Source: Cocos nucifera
Lineage: Eukaryota > Streptophyta > Magnoliopsida > Arecales > Arecaceae
Assembly (NCBI GenBank): GCA_006176705.1
Contig: QRFJ01000376.1
Coordinates: forward strand, 248,001-312,000
Reading direction: 5' to 3'
DNA: 64,000 nucleotides
The position numbers and the translations under genes were made by a program. The notes under the pieces were generated by a model that saw nothing but the letters and a program-made list of their open reading frames with translations, was not told the origin of the DNA and made no database searches. How positions within the stretch are numbered: the stretch's first letter is position 1; each line of letters opens with the position of its first letter. Positions 21,490-34,111 of the stretch are shown here, in pieces.

Positions 21490-24119
21490 TGAAGAAAAAA
21501 ATGAGTTTTCCTATCACAGGATGCATCTGATCGAATCAAATTTATAGTAGAATAATTTTTAAAATTTTTTTATGATTTTATCAAATCAGAGAATTCTCAG
21601 ATCTGATTAGATTTATCTAAAATTAGAAGTAAAATAAAAATAAAAATAGTGATAACAATTATCACCTGATCGAGTAAACTATTTATCGGTTGTGATGATC
21701 TAATGATTGATCCAAGATTCTGATTAAGCCACGCATGCGCTCAGCCTCTACCAGTATCTACTCAAGTCAGATCTTGAAGTCTCCTCCTTCTAGATCTAAT
21801 CTCCAAAGATTAGATCTAATGTCTTTCCATAGAGCCTTCAAAATGAACTCCGAAGGCTATGCGTTTGTCTTACAAACACCATCGTCTCTCACTGATTTTT
21901 GAGCCAACGGGACTTGATCTTTGCTTGCAGGTTTTGCCCAACTCTTAGGCATGGAGAAGAGGGAGAGGATCAGATGAGGGAGGTGTAAAGATGAAGATTT
22001 TGTTAGGACTTCAGCATAGAGAAATCACGATGCATAATAGCTTGCGCAGGGTCCTATTTATAGACCTAGTCAAGAGTCCCTTTGCATATAACTTTGAACA
22101 GGTCAAAATTTAACATGCAGAAGGACTCCACCATGATCTCCATGCCCAACATCATATTTTTTTTGTATTTTGTCACACAAAACTCAAAAATATGGTGTGG
22201 AATAAAGGATAAGGGGAGTAGACGGCACAAACTCTTATCTCCTTAGATATTTGAATCAAATTCAAATGCTTTGACTAGTCAAATCAAATTTGAATGGGCA
22301 CCTTCTCTTATCCATCAGATGTGCATGCCATAAAGCGGCCTGCATTCACAAACTCTACATAAATCCCATATGGACGTGCGCCCTTAGATAAATTCTAGGA
22401 GGTGCATGCCATATCTCTTCTTTCCTGCATACTGGGTCAACATTTGACCCTTGTCCTGTTCCCATCTTATGGGATTAAGACAAAACCTTTTCAAGTCCCA
22501 TCCAATGGATTTATTTCAAGTCGTAATCAAGTTAGAATAAGTCTTGATCAGACCAAGACTCAGTCCAGTCAAATCAAGAAAAATCCATTTAGAATTTTTG
22601 GGAGAGGCTTGTCCAAATTTCATCTCATGATTTTAGGACAAGCCCTAATATGGCAATGACAACCCTTGTTTTGTTTCCATCTTATGGAATTTAGGATAAG
22701 TCTTGATCAGGCCATGACAAGGTCCAGTCAGATCAAGACAAGTCCCTATAGAGTTCTCGGATAAGCCTTGTCCAATTAGTTCCACAAATTAGCAGGTCTT
22801 GTCCTGTTTCCATCCGTTGGATTACGACAAGCCTAGATCAGGTTAGGATAAGATTTTTCTAACCTGGACAAGTTCCAATCAGACTAGAACAAACCTATAC
22901 AAGGCTCTTGAATGAGCCAAATCTAATTTGGCTCAATCAAGATGACCTAGAAAGACTACAAAAGGAGAATGTTGGGCTCAATCGTATGCTAGCATGATTT
23001 TCTTGAATCTAATTGGATCTAATCCAAATCAATCAAACTAGGTTAGCTAAATTGATGACATTCAGATCTAAATTCTTGTTTATGTGATCTAGTTAGATTT
23101 AGTTTTATATGGTAATGAGACATGTCATGATCTCCATCATCGATATCATTGAAATATCTTTCGACGGACCAGAATTCTTTCGATTCATCCAATTAGAATC
23201 ATCGATCATTAAGATAATTCTAATTGATCCCAAAATCCACCAGTGATTCCTAGCAGTATATGGTGCCAATCCATCAAAACTGAATAGCGAACCTCTCGAT
23301 GCAGCTACCTATATGATCGGATTCTTCTATCATGAGTCCTGATGGGATTAGGGTTAAGATGAACTCATCAAACCCAACACCCATAATATGAATGAATCAT
23401 TCGATTCGAGTCCGATGTGAAACCCTAATAGAAACTCCTTCCTATTATTTCACGCTACCATGGCCATGGATTTTAGAACTCAATCTTATGATCATCATAG
23501 GTCTACTCCTCTACCGAGATTGATAGATCCCATCTTGGTGCTATTCAATTCCTATAATGAACATGCTATAGCCAACATATACCTCAGAATTTCGAATAGC
23601 TAGGAGACCAAGTTATGGTATAGTCAAACTGTAACACCCTCAAGGTGAGCTATCGGTACACCTCAGGTCAAAGAACCAGACACGCTGTAGCATCGAGCTA
23701 GTCATCGACGAGAAGGTAGGCTTCCTTATGATTGCTCGAGGTGGTCACGCTCAGTGCCCTCGTTCTCTAACGAGTACCTATACTCTCGCTCTGATGTCTC
23801 CACACCATAGACTCAAAACTCATCTATCTTAAGAAAGTGATTGTACATCGATCTTTCAGATCTATTACCATCCTCATGATGATCCTACAATCGAAAGTAA
23901 TTTATTAGTTAATTATGATAACACATGCCTTAAATTCTCAACTCTTGAGAATATGTGTTATTATGCCTATTAACTCAATGGATGTATCATAGACATTTTA
24001 ATACACAATGTAATAGAATAAATAATCTTTTAATTAATTTTAAGTCAAAATTATGAAAATGCCTCTAGAAAGTGTTTAACAAGTGTCAGCCAATCAGCTT
24101 CTAGGGCACACATCTAACA
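21490..24119 (-). repeat. 3' LTR of element B
   Basis: In plus coordinates TGAAGAAAAAAATGAG ... CACATCTAACA, 2,630 bp. Clearly the A-type LTR family but much diverged from A, with many small differences across 23000-24119. Small open frames (22402-22659) have no recognisable domain. Confidence 0.82.
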
Positions 24120-25545
24120 AACTCTCACTTGATCTAAAGCCAATTGGCTACAAATCTAAGTCCCATCTTCTCAATGTGGGCTTGGATATTCTGCAGGCCT
24201 AAAGGCTTCGTTAGTGCATCAACCGCATGGTCTGCAAAGTTGACTCTCTTAACCTTGATGTATCCTTCTCAAGGTAATCGAGGATTAGGTGGAACTATCT
24301 TCTTGGAAGTCTTCCAACTTACAGTACCACCAGTGCATAGGAACAAACTTTTAGACATCAACTTTTGATCATCTTTATCAGACATAAAGTCTGAGTCTGC
24401 ATACTCCTGGACCTAGAGTTCATAATGTTGAACCTCTTCAGCACCTCCTCTATTAGAGAGACCCAGCATCCTCTTTAGTCTATCCCTATAGACCTAAAAT
24501 GAAGGATGCCTTACCTAGGTCTATCATAGAAAATTTTTTAGATAATCATACTTTGATCTATGTCAGCATGGGAATATCATTCTCAATCAGGAGGATGTCA
24601 TCCATGTATAATACGAGGAATACAACAGTGCTCCCACTGACCTTCTTGAACATACTTGATTTCATTCTTGATGAAACCAAATAATTTGATTACATCAAGC
24701 ATTCCTCTCGGAGATGCTTGCTTGAGTCCATAGATGGATCTTTGCAGCTTGTAGATCTTTGTGATCCCCATCACTAGATGTGAAAATAAATGGCTGTTCC
24801 ATATAAATATCTTTCTCAAGATATCCAATTATGAACTCTGTTATTACATCCATCTACCATATTTCATAATTGAAATATACTACAATGGCAAGTAATGTGC
24901 GGATGGTGGCCACGAACGAGAAGGTAACCTTATATCGTTTCGCCACTAGCCTAGCCTTGAATGTCTCTACATTCCCATCTGCACATATCTTTATCTTGAA
25001 GATCCATTTACACCCAATAGGTACTATACCTTCAAGTGGATCTACCAAGATCCAGATTTGGTTTGAATGCATCGAGTCAATTTCTGACTTTATCACCTCT
25101 AACTATTTCTCGGAGTCGATATCTGATATCGTGTCATCATAGGTTCTAGGATCATCACCATTAACCCATTTTCCATGAGAAATATTTCCTCTACATCCTT
25201 TAAAATAGTACCTAAGTACCTTCAAGAGGATGGAAAATCCTATTTGACCTACAAGGTGGAGGAGGTAGTGAATTATGGATCGGCTCAGACTAACTGGCTT
25301 CCTAAGGTTCCTTGGCTCGTTGCTCTTTAAAGACTTTGTCCTTGAGTCTAATCTATCTTCCGATGCCATCATCTTGAACAAACTATTTTTCAAGTAAAAT
25401 GATGTGTCAACCCACAATCATCTTGTAGTTTTCTGGAAGATAGAAGTAATACCCTAATAACTCTTTAGGATATCCAATAAATCGAGCTCTAAGGGACCTA
25501 GATTCTAACTTGTCCGCTATCGGACAACCCCAATTCTGAGGGACC
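24120..25545 (-). pseudogene. Copia RT and partial pol of element B
   Basis: From right to left: GYPKELLGYYF-like segment near 25470, PRTYDDTISDIDSEK near 25110-25150, SEIDSMHSNQIWILVDP and IGCKWIFKIKICADGNVETF at 24950-25090. Then LQRSIYGLKQAS near 24735-24760, the polymerase motif as YMDD (24597-24608; YVDD in A, G and J), and YRDRLKRMLGLS near 24470. The RNase H region between 24120 and 24440 is largely deleted. Numerous stops. It joins at about 25545 to the end of gag because protease, GAG-pre-integrase and the integrase core (present in A at 39905-41050) are missing. Confidence 0.78.
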
Positions 25546-26408
25546 TCAGAAGGTGCTTCTTTCTGCTTGTTCTTTAGGCTGGCTAGGTACGCAGGATAGT
25601 CCCACCTCCAATGGCCATCGGAGTTGCAGTGGAAATACTTTTCCTTCTTCGTGGCCTTCTTCTTCTGCTCGCCCTTCTTTTCCCCTTCTATTTTCTACTT
25701 CTTCGCAGACTTCTTCTTTCTAAAAGACTTTCTCTTGGAAGAAGTTTGCTCTATAGTCGTAACTGAGTCCTTTAAACCCTTTAAAGTTTGCTCAACAATA
25801 ACCAGCATATTTATTGACTCAGCCAAGATGCACTAGAGCTTATTCATATGGAAGTTCATAATAAACTGCCCATACGAATCAATCAAGGACTGTAGGATCA
25901 CATCAATCTGTAGTTTCTTGACCATCAAGTCTCTGAGCTTCTCAAGCTCTTTAGGACCTTGACCATTGCCAAGCAATAATCTTGGACCAACTGCCCATCA
26001 TGCATTTGCACCTTAAAAAGTCTCTTCAAGACTTGATAATGCGCTGTGCAACTCTATTCACTAAACAACTCTTGTAGGTAAGCCAACATTTGGTGAGCAG
26101 TCCTAATGTCTTCATGTTGGCACTGCAACTCATTTGATATTGAACCCAACACGTAGCACCTAAACTCATCTGATATTGAACCCAACATGTAGCACCTAGC
26201 TTTGTTATCATTGTCCGACCATTTTTCATGAGATGCTCTCTGATCCGCAGTCAAACGTGCTTGTATAGTGGGGTTGGTCCTGGTCCAATACATGGGTTAG
26301 CCATTTCGAATCCAAAATAATTTTGAAGTTCTTTAGCCAATCCATGTAAATCAGTTTGGTCAACTTATGGGTATCTAGGATTCAGGCTAGGGGTTTTGAT
26401 GCAGACAT
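25546..26408 (-). pseudogene. Copia gag remnant of element B
   Basis: Start ATG at 26408 (MSAS-type start as in A). Downstream on the minus strand: KARCYMLGSISDE near 26150-26190 and RTAHQMLAYLQELF near 26060-26105. Next come LKRLFKVQMHDGQ near 26000-26035, the NYRLM..IILQSLIDSYGQFIMNFHMNKL-like part near 25840-25920, a lysine-rich stretch near 25680-25740, and a zinc-knuckle remnant near 25590-25640. A 30-bp local duplication at 26121-26190 repeats the CYMLGSISDE-coding segment. Disabled by stops and shifts. Confidence 0.75.
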
Positions 26409-27923
26409 TTTCTTGTAGTGAGTCAAAATTTCTAGTTAGACTTGTAATTTGACTCAACCAATTTATTTAGGAGTTTTATTTTTAAACAAATTAGGCTTCT
26501 ACTATTTTCTTGGATTCCTACACTTCCTTGGTACAGATGTGAAAATCTCCACGATCATTGATTTCTAGTGGATGGTACGGTCCCACCGACTGGCTCACCA
26601 TCTCACCTAATAGTTATTGATGATGGGTTAACCGATGAGTAGACAACTCTTATCCAATATTTCTCTAAACATGATGCACCCAAATTTGGTCTCTAATTCA
26701 TGAAGCTCATCATGCTCAGAATATTGCTCCACTCCTTAGTTAAGCCAAACCCACCATTTACACAAATTGGATTTTTGATTGGGTCTCTCACCATATCCAA
26801 AATATTGATTCCAACCCATCTTCCAACCCATAGCATCCAATGCCTAATAGATATGATTGCATCTTTTTGGTGCAACTAAACCACTGTATCCAGTCGAGAA
26901 CAATCAACTCCGAGAAGGGCCCGCACATCTACAATGATGGAAGACCTAGGATTTAATATTTTCTTAGGAAGATTTAATTTGGTTTCTTAGATTCAACTAG
27001 TCATAACATTTATGACTAACCTAGTGGCATGGGTTAGCTCAAATCGTTAGCCATCTCAAACCAGAACTAGGTCGACTCAATCGACCAGGTAAGTGAGATC
27101 AGTGGAAGGAATATGCTATTAACTCACTGTGAACGCATTCAGGTTGAGTAGCTTCCAATTAATGACCACTGGTCGTATTTGCTATACTTACCTTAGACAC
27201 CGACTTGTCTGACCAGAACTGATCGGGTTAGCTTACAACCCAGGCTCGAACTGTGAAGCCAAATTTGGTCTTAACTTGATTGACCACATGTGACTGTAAG
27301 TCAATCTTGATCCAGACTTAATCCTATTAAGTTGGTCAAATCTAAGCACTCTTGATCCTACCTAACCAATTTTTGATTTGATTTGATCAACTGCTAGATC
27401 TAATTGAGCTACCCTCATCCGAACCCATGATTTATGAAAGTATCTTAGGTCTAAAAATTTATAATTTTTAGATCTAATTAATTTCATAAACTTAATTCTT
27501 AATTAAGTTCAATGGTTAAATAACAAAATATGTATCAAAAATTCTTGGGTTTCAGGATCTAGAATTTTGCTGAAAAGTAAGTTTTCGATTTTTGATTAAG
27601 GGCAAATGCGCAGCACCCATACATGCCATAAGAGCACCACATCGAATGAAAAGAGAGGGCTTTTAAACCCTTCTTACTGTTATGACTGGATGGCCAAGGG
27701 GAATGCCTTAATCAAAAATATGAACTATACTGCAAAACTATTAGATCTAAAGCATATAACTATTATATGATTTAAGATCTAATCTATACATATTTTGCAT
27801 ACATCTCATGTATCAAATTTAACATTTAAATTTATGTTTCAGATCTAATTATATTAGATATAATATCTGAAAGTAAAATTTTAAATAATCTCATCATAAA
27901 AAAATTTAATCTAGACTACTCAT
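26409..27923 (-). other. 5' leader of element B, cut by element C
   Basis: Non-coding; corresponds to the leader of A at 41890-43400 (shared markers: the GCATCCAATGCCTAATAGA part near 26840 against 42320, and the GCGCAGCACCC-like part near 27610 against 43085). It stops at 27923, where the LTR of C begins, so the primer-binding site of B is lost. Confidence 0.8.
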
Positions 27924-30212
27924 TGTTAGATATGTGTGCCCTAGAAGCTAGAATTGGCTGACACTTGTTATACACTTCTAAGAATAAAATTATAATTTTG
28001 ACTATAAATAATAAAATAGATTATTTTCTATCATAATGTGTATTTAGTGTCTGTGATACATCCCTTGAGTTAATGATAGTGATAGTTCTTATTTTCAAGA
28101 GTTGAAAATTTAAGAGATGAATTTTCATTATTAACTCATAAAATGCTCCTGACCGTAGGATCATCATGAGGATGGTGATTGATCCAAAAGGTTGGTGTAC
28201 AATCACTTCTTTATAGTAGATGAGCCTTGAGTCTATGATGTAGAGATACTAGAGCGAGAGTATAGGTACTCGTTAGAGAATGAGGGCACTAAGCATGACC
28301 ACCTCGGACAGTCATTAAGAAGTCTACCTTCTCATCGATGACTGACTCGAAGCTGCAGTTGTGTGTCTGATTCTTTGACCTGAGATGCATCGGTAGTTCA
28401 CCTTGAGGGTGTTATAGTTTTACTACACCATGACTCGATCTTCTAGCCATTTTGAATCCCTGAGGTGTATGTTGGCTATAGCATGTTCATTGTAGGAATT
28501 GGATTACACCAATAGAAAATCTATCTACCTCGGTAGATGAGGAGTAACCCTATGATGATCATGAGAATCAAGTCCATAAGTCCATGGCCATGGCAAAGTG
28601 AAATAATAGAAAGAGTATCTATTAAGATTTTTACATTGGACTTGAATCGAATGATTAATCATATGATGGATATTAAGGTTTGACGAGATTACCTTAACCC
28701 CAATCCAGTCGGGGCTCAAGATAGAAGAATTTAATCACACAGGTAACTGCACTGAGAGGTTCATTTTCAATTATGATGGGTTGCCACCATATGCTGCTAG
28801 GTATCACTGATGGATTTTGAGAGCAATTAGAATGATTTAGATGATCAATCATACTAGTTGTCTGAATCAAAAAAATTTTGATCCATCGGAAGGTGTTTTG
28901 ATGATGTCGATGATAAAGATCGTGACATATCTCATTACCATTTGGAACTAAACCTAATTGGGTCACACAAATAAAGATTTTGATTTGGATATCATCAATT
29001 GGACTAACTCAATTTAATTAATTTGAATTAGATTTAATTAGGTTCAAGAAAATCGTGCTAGCACATGATTGAGCCTAATGTTCTCCTTTAATTATCATTA
29101 AAGTTTATCTTGACTGAGCCAAATGTGTCTAGGCTCACTCAAGTACCTTTACGTGGTTTGATTGGAGCTTGTCCATGTCAAAAAAAGATTATCTTAATTT
29201 ATGAGATGAATTTAAAATAATACCTGCCATTTTTTATCACCTGTTAAATCTTATTTCGGACATTTGGTCAAACGTTGACCTTTGACACTTAGCCATCGGA
29301 CCATGTGTCAAGCCATCATAGGAGAGAGTTCTTAGACCAATCCACCTACCAAAAATTAGATGGATAAGGGGTGCATGCCTAGGGAGGCATGTGCCCACGG
29401 ATAAAGCATCTGGAGTCCCATACAGATGGGACTCTAGTTGCTTCGAGGATTCTACTTGGATGGCGCCTAGAAGACTACTTTGACCCAGTCTTGGCGCCAT
29501 CTAAGGATGATTCAAAGGGGCTCTCACCTAATTGGATCAGATGATATCATCCCACCAATCAAATTTAGATCTGACTACACAAAAAGCCATGATTGGCCGG
29601 GATGATACGGCACTGCATGGTGCAATAGGGTCTATAAAAACCCTATTTGCGCCAAGATCAAAGATGCTTGACCCATTGCCCATGCTACAAGGCTGCCCCT
29701 CTTCCTCCTTCATGCCACCTTCAGATGTTCTCTCTCCTATCCTTGCTCAAGAATTTTTGGGCACAAGTTTGGTGTGATCCAAGCAGGAGAAAGGCAACAG
29801 GAAAAGGAAGAAGGTAGCACTGTTGCAAGAGACAACTCACATCTTCGAAAGGAGCTTTAAAGATCTTCAAAATCAGATCTAGATCTAATTTTTAGAGAAG
29901 CAATAAAGAAGAAAGACATCTTCAGATCCTATCCAAGTGGATACTGATAGAGGTCAGGCACTTGCATAGCTAGATCCAGAACCTCAGATAGATATCAGGA
30001 TCATCACAGGATATTCAGATTACCCGCAACAAGATAAAATTAAATTAGATTTAATTTATTTTTTAATTTATTTTATTTTTTATTAAATTAATAATATTAG
30101 ATCTAAAAGGTCTCATATCTGATCTAGATCTAAGAAAATTTTTTTTGAAATATCTCTCTTGATCCAATCAGATCTGAACGAACCTGATCCAGAAAACTAG
30201 ATTTTCTCTTCA
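27924..30212 (+). repeat. 5' LTR of element C
   Basis: TGTTAGATATGTGTGCCC ... TTTTCTCTTCA, 2,289 bp, close in length to the LTRs of A. TATA-like box TATAAAAA at 29633-29640. Contains mirror copies of the short frames seen in the minus-oriented LTRs (28694-28966 minus), which are family sequence and not genes. Confidence 0.87.
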
Positions 30213-30214
30213 AC

Positions 30215-30226
30215 TGGTATCAGAGC
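30215..30226 (+). other. Primer-binding site of element C
   Basis: TGGTATCAGAGC two bases after the LTR end, an exact initiator-Met tRNA type site. Confidence 0.88.
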
Positions 30227-32052
30227 CAGGTTGCATCTTCCATTAGATCTTATTTTATTTTAATTTTGATCTGATAATTTGATGATTTTAGATGTCACAT
30301 TAGATATAATTAGATCTAAAATTAGAAATTAAAAAAAATTAAATAATTTAGAACTAAGTTGTACAAGATGCATGACTAGTTGTAGAATAGAATTATTCTA
30401 TGTATAGTCTAGCATGATCATAATTTAATTTGATTAGTTATAATTTTTAAATCTATTTATTTACTATTTTTTGATGTTATAAATATTATAATAAGATCTA
30501 AAAATAGAAAATAAATTTATTTAATTTTTGTTCATATGAGATATGATGAATGCATGTTTAGACTAGTTGTAGAATAGTTCTATATAATTATCTAGAATAA
30601 ATTTTAATTAGATATAATTAATTTAAATTTAATTTTTTAGATGATTATGAAATAATTTAGATCTAAAAATATGCATGATATGATACATGAAAATGTATGC
30701 AAAACATGTTTATAGTTAGATCAATTTTTTATATATGAGATATATGATGTACATCTAACTAGTTTTGTAGTTTTCAAATTTCTGATTAAGGCATTCTCCT
30801 TAGCCGTCCGGTCATTAGAACAAAGTAGGATTTAAATACTCTCTCCTACCATTCGATGGGGTGTTCTAATGATGTGTAGGGGTGCTGCACGTTCGTCCTT
30901 AATCAGAAACCTAAAACTTTTTTTCTGCAAAACCCTAGATCCTGAAACCCTAGGATTTTATTTACATATTTTGTTTGTGAATCCTAAACTTAATTAAGAA
31001 TTAAGATTATAAAATATGTTAAGTCTAAAAATTAAGAATTTTTAGATTTAAAACATTCATAAAATTAGGTTTGGGCTTGGGTACCTCGATTAGGTCTAGC
31101 GGTTGATCAAATCGAATCAAGAGTTGGTTAGATGGGATCAAGAGTACTTAAATTGACCAGCCTAATAGAATTAAGTCTGAGTCACGATCGAATCACATGA
31201 GTGATCGATCAAGCTAAGACCTAATTAGACTCACTGGTTAGAGTTCGAATTATAGGCCAACCTGATTGGTTTTGGCTCAATAATTTGGTGTCTAAGGTAA
31301 GTCTGGCAGATACGATCGACTGATTTTTAATTGGAAGCTACTCGATTCGAATGCATTCTTATCGAGTTAATGGCATATCCCTTCCATTGAACTCACTTAC
31401 CTAGCCATATTTGTCGATCCAGTCCTGATCTAAGGTGGTTAACAATTCGAGCTAGTCAAGTTTAAAGAGACCTAAATCAAATCTTCCTAAGAAAAGATTA
31501 AGTCTAAGATCTTCCACCATTGTGGATATGTGGGCCATTCCCAGGGTTGATTGTTCTCGACTGGTCATAGTGGTTCAGTTGCATCGAAAAGATGCAACTA
31601 TGCCTATTAGGCATTAGATACTACGGGTTGGAGGATAAATTAGGCTCAATATTTTGGACACGGTGAGAGATCCAATTAGAAATCCAATCTACGCAAATGG
31701 TGGATCTGACTTAACTAAGGAGTGGATCAATATTCTGAGCATGGTGAGATTCATGAATTAGAGACCAAGTTTGGGTGCACCATGATTAGAGAATCATTGA
31801 ACAAGAGTTATCCACTCATTGGCTAACCCATCACCAACAATTGTTGGGTGAGGTGATGAGTCAGTTAGTGGGACTGCACCATCCATTAGAAATCTATAAT
31901 CATGGAGATTTTCACATCTCTATAGAGGGAGTGTAGGAATTCGAAAAAATAGTGAGAGCTAATTTATTTAAAAATTAAACTTCTAAATAAATTGGTCAAG
32001 TCTTAATTACAATATCTAACTAGAAACTTTGACTCTCTACAGAAAAAGCAAA
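30227..32052 (+). other. 5' leader of element C
   Basis: About 1.8 kb of AT-rich non-coding leader between primer-binding site and gag. Matches the complement of 41890-43748 in A and 26409-27923 in B. No open frame of note. Confidence 0.75.
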
Positions 32053-32640
32053 ATGTCTGCATCCAACCTACTAACACGTATCCTGGACACCTATAGATTG
32101 ACCAGATCCAATTACAAGGATTGGCTTCGAAACTTCAAAATTATTTTGGATTTTGAGAAGTTAACTTATGTATTGGACTAGGATCCCCCTACCTTACCAG
32201 CTCATCCATCCGCTGAACAGAGAGCATCTCTTGACAAGTGGACAAATGAAGATAACAAGGCTAGATACTACATGTTGGGCTTGATGTCTGATGAGCTTCA
32301 ATGCCAACATGAAGATATCAAGACTGTCCGCCAAATGTTGGCTCACCTATAGGAGATGTTTGATGAACAGAGTTGCGCAGCCAAATATTAGGTCACTAAA
32401 TGACTATTCAAGGCTAAAATATGTGATGGACAGTCAGTCCAAGATCATTGTCTGATGATGATCAAGGACTTGGAAGAGCTTGAGAAGCTCAGAGTGAGGT
32501 TGGACCTGGATCTACAGAATGATATAATTCTACAATCCTTGACTGATGCATATGGACAGTTCATTATGAACTACCATATGCATAAACTTTAAAATACTCT
32601 AGCCGAGCTTATAAATATGCTGGTTACTGCTGAGTTGAGA
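32053..32640 (+). pseudogene. Copia gag remnant of element C, truncated
   Basis: MSASNLLTRILDTYRLTRSN and DWLRNFKIILDFEKLTYVLD, a stop, then PPTLPAHPSAEQRASLDKW and DNKARYYMLGLMSDELQCQH. Further on, DGQSVQDHCLMMIKDLEELE and LQNDIILQSLTDAYGQFIMN to NMLVTAEL near 32637. Stops include VTK-stop-LF near 32400, shared in position and codon (TGA) with A. The frame is lost at the junction with B's LTR. Confidence 0.85.
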
Positions 32641-33815
32641 TAATTTAGAAAGACTACAAAAAGAGAATGTTAGGCTTAATCGTGTGCTAGCATGATTTTC
32701 TTGAACCTAATTGGATCTAACCCAAATCAATCGAACTGGGTTGGCTCAATTAATGACATCTAGATCTAAACCTTTGTTTGTGTGATCTAATTAGGTTCAA
32801 TTCTATATAATAATGGGATATGTCATGATCTCCATCATCGAAATACCTTTCGATGGATCAGAATTCTTTTGATTCACCCAATTAGAATCGTTGATCATCA
32901 AGATAATTCTAATTGATCCCAAAATCCACCAATGATACCTAGCAGTATATGGTGCAACCCATCAAAACTAAATATTAAAACTCTCAGTGTAGCTACCTGT
33001 GTGATTAGATTCTTCTATCATGAGCCCCGATGGGATTAGGGTTAAGGTGAACTTGTCAAACCTAACACCCATCATATGAATGAATCATTCAATTCAAATT
33101 CGATGTAAAACCCTAATAGAAACTTCTTTCTATTATTTCACACTACCATGGCCATGGGTTTTAGAACTCGATCTTATGATCATCATAGGTCTACTCCTCC
33201 TCTACCGAGGTTGATAGATCCCATCTTGATGCGATCTAATTTCTACAATGAACATGCTATAGCCAACATATACCTCAGGATTTTGAATGGCTAGGAGACC
33301 AAGTTATGGTGTAGTCAAACTATAATACCCTCAAGGTGAACTACCGATGCACCTTAGATCAAAGAACTAGACACACACTGCAGCATCGAGCTAGTCATCG
33401 ACGAGAAGATAGGCTTTCTTATGACTGCTCGATGTGGTCACGCTCAGTACCCTCATTCTCTAATGAGTATCTATACTCTCGCTCCGATGTCTCCACACCA
33501 TAGACTCAAAAAACTCATCTACTCTAAGAAAGTGATCGTACACTAATCTTCTGGATCTATCACCATCCTCGTGATGATCCTACGACTGAGAGCAATATAT
33601 GAGTTAATTATGATAACACATGCCTTAAATTCTCAACTCTTGAGAATATGTATTATCATGCCTATTAACTTAATGGATGTATCACAGACACTTTAATACA
33701 TAATGTGATAGAATAAATAACTCTTTAATTAATTTTAAGTCAAAATTATGAAAATACTCCTAAAAGGTATTTAACAAGTGTCAGCCAATTTGGCTTCTAG
33801 GACATACATCTAACA
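32641..33815 (-). repeat. Remaining distal part of the 5' LTR of element B
   Basis: 1,175 bp equal in length and order to 22945-24119, ending CATACATCTAACA at 33815. The left junction near 32640 shows a few bases of shared sequence (GATNA before TTTAGAAAGAC or CCTAGAAAGAC), as expected for a microhomology deletion. Confidence 0.8.
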
Positions 33816-34111
33816 AATTTCAGGTAGAATCTCATCTCACTGAGTAGACTAGATTCAAACAGCTATAGGTGGATAGCTGATGATAGAATCCTGAAGGTCA
33901 TACACGATGATAAAATAATATTGGAGAGGAAGAAGAATACAAGAGGACATTACTATCTGGTAGGGAGCCCGGTGCAAGGTGGAGCTTCAGGAGCTAGAGG
34001 AAGTCCAGTGTAAGGTAGAACTCTAGGTGGAGGTGGATCGGGCATGAGATGGAAGACTCAGAAGGATGAGAGACGACATCGCAAAGTGATGTTTCTATTA
34101 CCGTAGGAGAC
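33816..34111 (+). pseudogene. Element D pol continuation: GAG-pre-integrase segment
   Basis: Resumes the D frame broken at 21489. NLISLSRLDSNSYRWIADDR at 33831-33890, then ILKVIHDDKIILERKKNTRG and HYYLVGSPVQGGASGAR. This fits the RYIPN/NLISL boundary universal in copia pol. Interrupted at 34111 by solo LTR E2. No WH..LGH zinc-binding integrase motif follows. Confidence 0.78.

Larger units (their letters stand above)
27924..32640 (+). mobile_element. Copia element C (A-type), 3'-truncated, inside B
   Basis: Plus-oriented, head to head with B. 5' LTR 27924-30212, primer-binding site 30215-30226, leader to 32052, and gag from 32053 breaking off at about 32640, where sequence passes into the 5' LTR of B. 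The rest of C (pol and 3' LTR) and the left part of B's 5' LTR appear to have been lost in one deletion. Confidence 0.82.
21490..33815 (-). mobile_element. Copia element B (A-type family) inserted in D, itself entered by C
   Basis: Minus-oriented. 3' LTR 21490-24119, pol 24120 to about 25545, gag to 26408, leader to 27923, then element C, then the distal 1,175 bp of the 5' LTR (32641-33815), which matches 22945-24119 base for base in length. Termini are TGAAGA... and ...ATCTAACA. The target-site signal is weak: only AAT is shared at the edges. The host D reading frame is restored when B is removed, which confirms the boundaries. Confidence 0.82.
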
